A stretch of DNA of 64,000 nucleotides. It comes from Didymella arachidicola. Lineage: Eukaryota > Ascomycota > Dothideomycetes > Pleosporales > Didymellaceae. A model generated the notes under the pieces. That model saw only the letters and a program-made list of their open reading frames with translations. It was not told where the DNA came from and searched no databases. The stretch covers positions 1,116,001 to 1,180,000 of the forward strand of contig CM049991.1 of NCBI GenBank assembly GCA_016630955.3. Direction: 5' to 3'. This document shows positions 1 to 9,432 of the stretch, in pieces. Numbering within the stretch: the first letter of the stretch is position 1; the number at the start of each line of letters is the position of its first letter. The translations under genes and the position numbers were made by a program.

Positions 1-269
1 CCCGTCCATCAGCAGCCTCTGTGCCTTTCTCACGTTGCTGTTCGATGTTGCGCAAGGCCCCGAGACCGCCTGACATGTTTTTCTCTGCACATTTGCAAGA
101 GGAGTGGTGGATTGTCAACCCTTGACGGAGCCGGCTGCCAAGCAGTTTGTGGTATAAACAGGGACTTACTGCTTACTGCCGCATCTGGACTGCGGCTCTG
201 TTGGCCTTCCTCTATCTTGATATTTGATCGAGGTTCCCTTTCTACTCCTTTCCTTGGTAGAAAATCAAC

Positions 270-2167
270 ATGCGGAACCCCTTTAGATCAGGTCCCCATT
301 TGGAGCACCCCGTCGGTGACTATGGCGATACGAAGGATATGAACCAGGCTGTTGAGGCTGGTCAAGCACCAGTGGTTGATGTTAAGCATCCAATCGACGG
401 CTCGGACGGAGCCTCCGGCGATGAGTCCTTCACTGCAGGCGCTCAAGATAGAGTCAGGAAGATGGAGGCTACGACCACTGTGTGGGGGAGGAAGTCGCTC
501 ATTGCTGCATACATCATGATGTGGGTTGTCACATTCGTGGATGCTATGCAGCAGGGCGCCTCATCCTCGCTCAGTCCCTATGTCACCAGCTCCTTTTTTC
601 AACATTCGCTGACGGCCTACACCGGCGTGATGTCTGGAGTCATCGGTGGTGTACTCAAGCTGCCACTTGCTAAGATTCTCGACATCTTTGGCCGTCCGCA
701 AGGATATGGCATCATGATTGCATTCCTGACCGTTGGCCTAATCATGATGGCTGCCTGTAACGACGTGCAGACGTATGCGGCAGCAGAGATCTTCTACTGG
801 ATCGGGTCAGTATTGGACCCCGCATGTTCTTCTCTCTTGATTGACGTTCCACAGTTACAGCGGCATCACTTACACCATCGGCATTTTCGTCGCTGATACA
901 TCTCACCTGAAGAATCGTGGTTTCATGTTTGCCTACGTCAGCTCGCCGTACATTATTACTGTCTGGGTCACCGGACCTCTAGCTGCTGCATTCTACAACG
1001 GTCCAGGATGGAGGTGGTTCTACGGGGCATTTGCCGTCATCACTGTCGTGGTCAATGCTCCGTTGCTTGCGCTCTTCTGGGTGAACTACCGTAAGGCAGT
1101 CCGTACAGGCAAAATTGTGCCCGTCAAGAGCACCCGCACCCTTGCGGAGTCCGTCAAGCATTACTTTGTCGAATTCGACGTCGGTGGTCTGTTCTTCCTC
1201 ATGGGAGGTCTGGTCTTCTTCCTCCTGCCTTTCAGCTTGTGGTCCTACCAGGACGGTCGTTGGAACTCTCCGCTGGTGATCGCTTTCCTCATTATCGGCG
1301 GACTTATGCTGATCGGCTTTGCGCTCTATGAAAAGTTTGTCGCGCCGAAGACCTTCATCCCGTATGAGCTACTGCTTGAACGCACGGTTTTAGGCGCGTG
1401 TATCGTGTCAGGTGTGTTCTTCATCAGCTTCTACTGTTGGAACGCGTACTTCTTCTCGTTCCTCTAGGTGGTTAGCGGACTCAATATCACGCAGGCGACC
1501 TACGTCACTAATATCTACAGCATTGGATCTTGCTTCTGGTCTCTCATTGTCGGCCTCCTCATCAGGTGGACTGGTCGTTTCAAGTGGTTGGCGTTGTACT
1601 TTGGTGTTCCAGTGACCATGCTTGGTACTGGACTGATTATCCACTTCAGACAGCCCGACGTTGACGTTGGCTGGGTGGTCATGAGCCAGATATTCATCGC
1701 CTTTGCAGGCGGAGCCATCGTTATCACTGAGCAGATCGCTGCCATGGCAGCAACGACCCACCAATACATCGCAGTTGTTTTGGCGATCGAAGGCGTGTTT
1801 TCCAGCGTAGGAGGTGCGATTGGAGGCTCTGTTTCGTCTGAAATTTGGACTGGTGTCTTTCCAGCAAACTTAGCAAGGTACCTGCCTGCTGAGTCCCAGG
1901 CGAATCTCACAGAGATTTACGCCAGCCTAAACATGCAACTATCATACCCCAAGGGTACACCGATCATATATGCGATTGAGCAAGCCTATGGAGAGTCACA
2001 GAAGTGGATGGCCGTAGCATCTACAGCCATCCTTATTATTGCTTTTGGAGCAGTGCTTATGTGGAGAGGTAAGTTCTCCTGAGATTCTCGTTATAGAATG
2101 TATTCGCTGACACCCTGCAGATATCAACGTCAAGCACTACAAGCAGGTCAAGGGTCGCGTTCTTTAA
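270..2167 (+). CDS. Siderophore-iron MFS transporter, interrupted by an in-frame TAG
   Basis: Predicted plasma- or vesicle-membrane proton symporter importing ferric siderophores (SIT/MirB family of the major facilitator superfamily). Exons read as 270-805, 855-2068 and 2121-2167, joined by GT...AG introns of 49 and 52 nt, giving about 598 codons, the usual length for this family. Family hallmarks are visible: FVADTSHLKNRGF, the segment SSPYIITVWVTGPLA, and WRWFYG. About 14 hydrophobic segments follow a hydrophilic N-terminus. The odd point is a TAG at 1465-1467 inside the conserved stretch YFFSFL-stop-VVSGLN, where family members have Gln; the frame is open on both sides. The gene is therefore a recent pseudogene, a recoded gene, or a sequencing error. 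A 54-nt in-frame intron ending at this TAG is possible but would delete a conserved helix. The start at 270 is the first ATG; 339 is an alternative. Confidence 0.85.
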
Positions 2168-3054
2168 GCTCTATTTGCATTCCATTGCCTCGCTCGCACG
2201 TTACCTACTAGAGGTTCTTAGCAACCAGTCAAAAAGAACTATTGTAGGAGCATCGAACTTGCAAACACTGTGAGATCTGCAGTTTCCCATCACGCACTCT
2301 CATGTTGTTCCAAAATTTACTGCAGGGCTTGAGAGGGAATTCAACGTAGCCTTGGTGCATCCAGTTGGATATGTGTTTGACAGCGCGCGCTGATGAGGGA
2401 GAGTTCAGATTTTAGAATCGTGTGAAGAAGTTTTGAGGTCGAAATCGTCCATTAATAGAACTCTTAAATTAGACTCAACGTGATTTCCTGAAGACAAATC
2501 CAGCTAAGATAAGCTAGGGACTAGCAGCTCTCTCTCGATTCATGACTTGAACAGGCACATCTCCTAGAACAGGATCTAGACAGGGAGACTTCTATTGCAT
2601 TGATTATTATCCACTTAGGTATGCACATTATAGTTCTACTTCTCCGCTGTTTTTTTATAAAACAAATCCGTTATGGTCTAGGTAAGCTCAACCAGCTCCC
2701 CCTCCGACAACTTAAGCTAACAAAGAAAAGTGGCTAGGATACATCGCTCTCACTAGCAAGCGCCGATGTGGCCGGGGTTCGATTCCCCGTGACGGAAATA
2801 TCCTTTTTGCTCTCGTCAGAGAGTTGGACAACATTCAGGACTATCGGTGGTGGTGTTGGTGAATTTTTGGTGGTACGGGGCCGCCACGTGGACCCCAAGA
2901 CACGGTTTGCACGAGGCGCGGCTTCTTCTTTTGCTCGCCTGAACTGCCAAAGCCGATAGGGCAGTCTGAACGTTTCAGTCACTCTTAGGGCTATGTCAAA
3001 CGCAGTGATGAAGAATATGGTATTATCATTAGAGTATCGTGCCAACCAGCTAAT
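2168..3054. other. Intergenic region between transporter and phosphatase
   Basis: About 0.9 kb that looks more AT-rich than the neighbouring genes. The only structure I can support is a tRNA-Glu-like remnant at 2730-2797. The short open frames here show no family features. Confidence 0.6.
2730..2797 (+). tRNA. tRNA-Glu(CTC)-like remnant with intron, 5' part missing
   Basis: The 3' three quarters of a tRNA-Glu are recognisable. The anticodon stem CATCG/CGATG encloses a loop with anticodon CTC. A 10-nt insert sits after position 37, the canonical tRNA intron site. The T arm is CGGGG-TTCGATT-CCCCG, followed by TGACGGA for the 3' acceptor strand and discriminator A. The matching 5' acceptor TCCGTCA and the start of the D arm are absent. 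The nearest candidate, TCCGACA at 2703-2709, is about 13 nt too far upstream and has one mismatch. It is most likely a pseudogene or an insertion-disrupted copy. Confidence 0.6.
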
Positions 3055-4420
3055 CTAGTTGTAAATCGTCAAAATATCAGTCGAGTTGTTGTAGTCAGTC
3101 GGCGCACACTTTTCAGTGTACCCACCGAACATCTCGCCGCGCTGCTGAACAAACTCGGCAAACGAGCCCTCCGAACAGCTATCGCCAGGGCCGACTGCGC
3201 AATCCAATTGCTGTGGGTCCTGGTTAACCAGCACACGAACGTATGTTCCGGCAGGGTAGCCGTAGCTATCGCACTCGAGCCTCTCGATCGCAATGTTGGT
3301 CAGGAAGGGCAGAATGCGAGAGGACTTCCAGGCGCGCTGGTAATTGATCTTGTGCAAGGGCATGGTGGCATTGACGTTTCCGCCAGTCCACAGGGTGTTG
3401 TTGAAGATGCCGAGTGCGACCATGACGGTGGGCGGCAGTTCGCGGTGGGTGAACGAGACGTACAGATCCTGGGTGGAGTTACCGGCGAGCAGCTGCTGCG
3501 CTGTCGCGTTCAGCCAGGGGTAGCCGATCACGCCCGAGATCTCGTTGCCGTAGCCAGTGTTGTAGAAGTACTGGATGTCATTCATGTACTCGAACTGCAG
3601 CCACTCGTCGGGGGTGAAGAGTTCGAGGTCGCAGAAGGGAGACTCGCCGCGGATGACGGTCTCGTAGCCGCACAGCTGCTGCATGGCTGTGATGTCGTTG
3701 GCGGTCCAGTTGAAGCTGGGAGCATAGGCTCGGAAGCGCTCGATGATGGGAGCTGTGTAGACCTTCTGGAACTCGCCAGACTGCTTGCTACCGAATGAAG
3801 AGCTGTATTTGGGACAGCCCTTGTAGGGCGTCAGAGAATCAGCGCCCTCGGACTGGTCCTCGGAGATGGTGACGCGCTCGGTCTCGTTGCTCTGCATAAC
3901 AAGGCCTTCAATGAAGGACTTCGAGCTGAGCTCTGTACGCTCGGCCGTTGATGTCCAGACCTTCTTGGGTGCCTTGAAGCCGGGGTAGCGCATGTGAACC
4001 TCAGTACCAAGCTTGTAGGACTCGAGGCGACCGACGGTCGTTAGGTCCTCCAGCTCCTCGTCCGAGATGGGTGTCTGCCACTTCTGCAGAAAATCCAATG
4101 GTCCTGCCTCCTTCCAATTGACGGACATGTTGCCAAGCTTGTCTGTAAATGGCTCGATGTACTCCTCGTAGTCGAAATCATTCGCGTAGATGGCGGCATG
4201 GCGAACAAGGTAGGCGGCACGAGTGACATTGCAGCCCTGCGGAGGAGCTGGGTCAGACTGAGGGTCCTCGAAGTAGGGAGCGATCTTGCAGTGATGTTAG
4301 CGAAGGCCTCAATTGGAAGTTTAGAGCGCTTACACCCGCCAAGTGGTCCAACGGGTCAAGGGTGTACTTTGCGTTAATGGCAGAAGCCGCCGCGACGGTG
4401 AGGAAGGCTGAGGAGCGCAT
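3055..4420 (-). CDS. Secreted histidine acid phosphatase (histidine phosphatase superfamily, branch 2)
   Basis: Predicted extracellular phosphomonoesterase or phytase-like enzyme. Exon 1 is 4334-4420 and exon 2 is 3055-4284, separated by a 49-nt intron; 438 aa. It begins with a signal peptide (about 17 residues, Ala-rich). The catalytic phospho-acceptor His lies in LVRHAAIYANDFDYE, a variant of the RHG motif. The second catalytic region reads SFTHRELPP, so the usual His-Asp pair is His-Arg-Glu. Several N-glycosylation sequons (NxT/S) and scattered cysteines fit a secreted glycoprotein. Family assignment rests on these motifs and on conserved VWTSTAERT and GYGNEISGVIGYPWLN. Substrate cannot be told. 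The next gene on this strand begins about 1.9 kb upstream, so it is not part of a compact unit. Confidence 0.85.
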
Positions 4421-4940
4421 TTCTAGGACTTGCTTTAGAACCGACGAGCTAGAGACACCGTCCGAATAACTGGGGCGTCTTCAGTCTTTAAAAGAGCCTC
4501 CATATTCGCAATTAGCGCATCGAACAGCATCTTAGCTCAACGTTTCCAGGTGCCGGAATTCGGCACTGGGGATTTGCAGCGCTACATGGGAATCATAGAC
4601 TGACATGACGATGCGGATGGCTGTAAACAGGGCACGCTCAAGCTTTCTTAGTCAATGCTTGACCGTGAAGGGGAAGGTGGAAGCATTGACGCGTCGGGAC
4701 CGAACAGTGTGACATCATCGCGGCTGCCACAACAGGACAATCCCACAACAAACTCTTGCAGTGGTCGAACACGATCATCGGTGAGTAGAGAGAAAACGGG
4801 TTTATTGGTTTGCTGCTCCCTGAGCCACAAATACGCTGTGTTTCAGCAATCCTGAACGCTAATAGAACGCCAGCTATGAATTAATAGATTATCCCAGCCA
4901 CAACACCAGCCCCTAGGCTGCCGTCAGCCGTCTTGGTGCT
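4421..4940. other. Intergenic region
   Basis: About 0.5 kb between the phosphatase start and the stop of the coiled-coil gene. It holds the phosphatase promoter and the 3' end of the next gene. No further gene is seen. Confidence 0.5.
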
Positions 4941-6290
4941 TCAAACCGCCATTGTGCGCCTTCTCAGATTCTGGTTACTGAGTTCCAATGTGTGGCACTC
5001 GTCTTCCTTCGCATGCAATTGCTTCTGAAGAGCCTCCTTCTCCGACCGAAGGGCCTGCAGCTTAGAGCCCACCAGCTCCCGGTATGCACCATGCTCTTGG
5101 ATGATTGCCTCCACCCTCGACCATTCACCTGCGGTCGGTCTGGAGTCAGTTACGTTGCCGCTTGATCGCTGAGCCAACTGGGCGTCCTTCGTCTTGATCT
5201 TAGCCTCAAGATCCGCAACGTGATCCTTCCAGGCCTGGTGCGCGGTCATTGAGTTGAGGGTGTCGATGCTCGATCCGCCTTTGAGGATGTCGACTTGTGC
5301 CATGAGGTCCGAATTCCTCTTCTCAAGCTCGAGCACGCGCTGCTCGAGGGCTGCTGATTTGGCTGCTGCGAAGAGATCGTTTGAGACTGCGCGCGCGATG
5401 AAGCTTCCTGGTCGTCCACGCGTGGGACTGGTGGTCCCAGTCTGGGATCGCAGGCGTTCGACCTCGCGGGTCTTGTCCGCAAGCTTATTCCGTACAATCT
5501 GGACGTTGACGAGATCCTCATCGCGGAGAGCTGTCATGGCAACAAGGTCACGGTCCTTCTTGGCTAGGAGACCGCGTATCTTGATGTTGTTCTCAAGATC
5601 CTCGTCTCGTAGCATCCATATCGCCCTGTGTCTCTTCCAAAGTTGCTCGTGCTCTGTTCCCAGCTTCTTCAATCGTTCTGTTGTTTCCTGGTACTCGTCA
5701 GGCTCGACAGATACGACAGGATTCGATCGTTCCATGTAAATGAGCTTTGACATCAAAGCAGCTAGTTGCGACTCGAGCGGTCCAGGGATGTGTGGCGCGG
5801 GAGCGGGGGATAGGGGCTCATCGTTCAGCTCGTTGGCGTGGAGCATCACTGGGATCGATGTCGGTGTCTTCTCGGGGTATTCTGGAATCTGCTCCTCGCC
5901 GTCAAGTGTTGAAGCAAGAGACTCGTTGTCGGCGTCCTTTGTCCACTGGCTCTGAGGCGTCGTATGCAAAATCTGAGGGACGGCCGCGGGCTCCTCTTCG
6001 ATGGGTGCATTCCAGGCCTCGACAGCCTGTCGTTGCCCAAGAGGAGCGGGCTTCAGTGCCTCGGGTCGCGATTGCCAAATCGCTGGGATTGTGACTTTGC
6101 TCGGGGGCCTAGTAGCCATCGGTTCTTGGACAAAGGCTGTCTCAGAGGACTGATCCGAATCGTATTCTCTCTGCTGTGAAAAGGATTGATTCGAGGCGAC
6201 GGACTCTGGACGCCCGCCGTATAAGGAGGCGACAGAGTGTATAGATCCAGTGCGCTCGGCTCGAGTTGTTGAACGCTTTGCGGTCCACAT
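4941..6290 (-). CDS. Hypothetical coiled-coil protein
   Basis: Single-exon frame of 449 aa starting at an ATG at 6290. The frame stays open further upstream to 6599, but that part reads like untranslated leader. The N-terminal 190 residues are Ser/Pro/Gln-rich and probably disordered. The C-terminal half is charged with heptad-like spacing typical of coiled coils. An internal duplication is visible in the two segments containing MLRDEDLENNIKIRGL and ALRDEDLVNVQIVRNKL, spaced about 28 residues apart. No catalytic motif or membrane segment is seen. A scaffold or cytoskeletal adaptor role would be a guess, and I do not recognise an orthologue with a known function. Confidence 0.7.
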   Translation of the reverse strand: MWTAKRSTTRAERTGSIHSVASLYGGRPESVASNQSFSQQREYDSDQSSETAFVQEPMATRPPSKVTIPAIWQSRPEALKPAPLGQRQAVEAWNAPIEEEPAAVPQILHTTPQSQWTKDADNESLASTLDGEEQIPEYPEKTPTSIPVMLHANELNDEPLSPAPAPHIPGPLESQLAALMSKLIYMERSNPVVSVEPDEYQETTERLKKLGTEHEQLWKRHRAIWMLRDEDLENNIKIRGLLAKKDRDLVAMTALRDEDLVNVQIVRNKLADKTREVERLRSQTGTTSPTRGRPGSFIARAVSNDLFAAAKSAALEQRVLELEKRNSDLMAQVDILKGGSSIDTLNSMTAHQAWKDHVADLEAKIKTKDAQLAQRSSGNVTDSRPTAGEWSRVEAIIQEHGAYRELVGSKLQALRSEKEALQKQLHAKEDECHTLELSNQNLRRRTMAV

Positions 6291-7327
6291 TTGATGGGTC
6301 TTAGTATGTGGTATTAGTTTGCTCGTGTCCGCGGTAAAGGGTATATGTGACTGTCTAGCAGTGCAAATAGTGTACACGAAATAAGGCAGAAGAGTTCTTA
6401 AGCGATCGGCAACGCTGCAAGGAGATAGAAATCCGGTTTGTTGGCTTATCCTGACGTTGCTAGACAGCTTATATTCTCGTTCCTCTTTCTGGAAATGATA
6501 GTGGCTGCTCGCAAACACGTCCTGAAACTGCGCTGCGACGGAGGAGTTGATACGGGCAAACCCGCGACAAAAGTAGTGGGTGACAGCGGCTGACGGCAAG
6601 GAGCTTATTTTATTTCTGGTCCATCGACAGCAGCTTCAATCTTCTGGTTTAAGTCTACTCGATTGAGGTCCTGGAAGTGGACGAGGATGGTTTGGGTTTG
6701 TTGGTTGTTGGTTGTTGGTTAGTGTGCAATTTGTACCTGGATACCAAATCGTCTCACGACCACAACAACGCCTTTGCAACCTGGCGTTGGCATCACTAAC
6801 CCAATGAAAACATGAAATCTCAGTTCCTCCTATTGATGTTTTCCGAGAAGTCAATTTTTGCAGGACGCAAAGTTGGCGACGGCCAAGAGTTGACAGGCGC
6901 ATCTGAAACCGCAACAGTCGCATACACAAACTCGCTTAACAGCACAACGATGTCCTCGTCACAGATTTGGTGCCTTCTTTGACACAAGATGCCTCAGATG
7001 GTGATCGGTAGGCTTCGAACAGAAGATCTCGATAATAAGAGACGTGTGCAATATTACCAATGTGCGTTGGACCTTCAACGCTCATCCAGCCTATGTACCA
7101 GTCAAGGATGTACAACCAGGTATCATCATTACGAAAATCAGAACAACCAAAAACGCACAAAGTGATTGTATCGTCCTAACATTGTAATACTACACATATC
7201 CAGTCCCCCTCACCACTCCTCCTCAATTATCCATTATAGCCGTACGTGGCTTACACGTTCAAAGAGTTCAAACCAATTTGTTCATAACACGTGGGTATCG
7301 CGCATCCTTCGAATCAACAAAAGAAGC
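6291..7327. other. Intergenic region
   Basis: About 1 kb between the coiled-coil gene and the opsin stop. A short TTGGTTG-type repeat lies at about 6695-6722. Small open frames here lack any family feature. Confidence 0.5.
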
Positions 7328-8350
7328 CTAGACCTGACTACCGTTGGTCGCGGCAGGTCCATCAAGAGGAGCCTGGATGTTGGAGTTGGCGGGCACGCCA
7401 CGCTTCTCGCCGTGAACCACGGCATCGTCCTCGTAATCGCGGATAGCCATGCCAATGGATGCAGGGTCGATGTTGCGGTGACCCCAGATGAGTAGGGCAC
7501 CGAAGCAAGGCTTAGCGAGGAAATCAAGGATACTGTAGAAGATGGCCTCGGAGTCGGGGGAGATGACATTGCCTCCCTCGCAGAGACCCCAGGCGACGGG
7601 GTACAATATCCAGAGGAATGTTGTCAGGGATCCGCAGTACAGGAAGGCCTTCTTGACTTCGGCACCGTAGTGGGCTGAGTTTTTACGGGCCTCAAAGCCG
7701 AGTACGTAAACAATGTAGAAGAGGGCGACGCAGCCTGACGTTGCGTTAATTATTGACTGAGGGATATATGCACAGTGACAACTTACCGAAAGTGAAGTAC
7801 GCCCACTTGTACCTGCTGACGACCAAAGCACCCACAAGACCAGTGACGATCATGATCTCATCGATAAGCAGAGTCCAGAGGATTGTTGGCCATGGCATGC
7901 CAGCCGTGAGGAGCAGGTCGAGGAGCAACAATGGCGTGGTGATGACCCAGTCGATGTAGCGAACGTAGAAAATCTCACGGTACTGGCCACGAACAACAGG
8001 GTCGTTGCGGGGAAACTCAACCTGGATGGGTGTGAATCCGAGGTTGGATCCCATCGAGAAGTAGGCGATGCATGCTACGAACACAACAGCTGCGGTGATG
8101 TAGTGGAAGAGGCGGTCGCGGCGATGCTTCCGCATGGCGAGGCCTAGGAATGCAAAGCCAGAGAATCCCATAACCGCGCAGATGGCAAAATAGAGATCAG
8201 AGCCATGGGTGGTGATGGCGATGTCGGCTGTAGCACCATTCACGGTGTTTCCTTTCACAAGTCAGTAATTTCAAGATACGAAAAGTATCAACAAAACTTA
8301 CCATTAAGGTCAAGTGCATTGTTTCCACGCGGCACAAGGTTGGATGCCAT
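7328..8350 (-). CDS. carO: Microbial (type I) rhodopsin, CarO-like proton pump
   Basis: Seven-helix retinal-binding membrane protein of the fungal bacteriorhodopsin family (CarO / Leptosphaeria rhodopsin type). Exons 8302-8350, 7787-8251 and 7328-7734; introns of 50 and 52 nt; 306 aa. Helix C reads RYIDWVITTPLLLLDLLL: the first Asp matches the proton acceptor (D85 of bacteriorhodopsin) and the second the proton donor (D96). Helix G reads SILDFLAKPCFG, with the Lys that forms the retinal Schiff base. All residues needed for outward proton pumping are therefore present, unlike in the opsin-related proteins that lack the Lys. It lies next to carX, which makes its chromophore. A GAT-rich cluster about 130-157 nt upstream of the ATG is a candidate light-response site. 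Confidence 0.93.
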
Positions 8351-9432
8351 TGCTACTAATGTTCTTCCAAGGACTGGTTCTTGTGTAGAAAGGCTTGGTT
8401 GTTGGATGTAAATATACTTAGATTTTAGGGCAGCTCTCCTCATATATCGTAGGCTCTAATACACCCGCAGCAGCCGGCTTCGTCGATGTCATCGCTGACG
8501 TCGATCGTACGAGGCCTGTTACCCATACGAAATTTCATGAGGTCTCGAACTGACATTTCCCAAACCGACGTTCTTGCATCGTTGATGCACGGAGACTTCG
8601 GGCGTGCTATTGCGGCAAGACGGGTTTGGGAGAGAGCCAGCAACCAATTGAATTACTTTCCTGCCGAGCTAGCGCCAACGCGTCGAGGGAAATGAAGTCA
8701 TCACTACAGCAAAGCGAAGAACCTTTACAACTAGCAATCTGAAGCGCGGGCCTCTAATCACAGATCGACGCTTGTTGTCAAGGGCGTGGCCAAGCTTCTC
8801 GAGACTGCTGAACCGAAAGCTTGGTATCTACTGCGGGGTGCAGGGGCTGTGATGAGGAGGTGAAGCAGCCGTGCGTTGAAGCATATGGGCGGCACATCGC
8901 CAGGTCGGGTGTGGATCTAGCGTTTGTGCAGGCAGGGCTGTCCAACATTTGGCTGGGGAAGACTCAGCGCTGAATCAGCCCACTGAGTAAGATCTGTGTT
9001 TGTAAGAGCGGAGCCCGATGATCGCGGGTGTTTCCATCTGTAATATGTCCAGGTGACTGCGTCATGAACCTTATTGCCGAAACAGTGCACCGGAGAACAA
9101 CCTTTCTTATGCAGGCGACTGTTTAACACTGATGGCAGCGACACGTGTACCGTTGCATGCCAAGGCATGCCGGTTATCACCACCCGCGCTGAGGATCTGG
9201 AGCTTGTCACAATGTGAAGCTGTGAAGTTGTGAAGTTACAGAATCCATGTGATGATGATTACGATGCCTGTTCTGCCTGAGCAGTGTCGACGTCAATGCA
9301 CATTTCGTATGAGCAAAGAGAATAGATTGATGTTATGGATCATTATCATTATCGGGCAGTATGTATGCATCTACGTGCAGCCAAGGCCTTATGCATGTGC
9401 TATACGTACAATTGGTATTAACAGTACGCCCA
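8351..9432. other. Intergenic region upstream of opsin
   Basis: About 1.1 kb between the opsin start and the carX stop. It should contain the opsin promoter. Apart from the GAT-rich cluster at 8481-8507, no gene or repeat is supported. Confidence 0.5.
8481..8507. promoter_or_regulatory. Candidate light-response cluster upstream of opsin
   Basis: CGTCGAT occurs twice as a direct repeat (8481-8487 and 8499-8505), and CGATGTCATCG forms a small inverted repeat between them. White-collar GATA-type factors bind paired GATN/CGATN motifs in carotenoid promoters. The position 131-157 nt upstream of the opsin ATG fits, but binding is inferred only. Confidence 0.35.

Noticed and set aside
3208..3798. 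196-codon plus-strand open frame opposite the phosphatase
   Set aside because: It is the antisense of a clear histidine-phosphatase gene and shows no domain.
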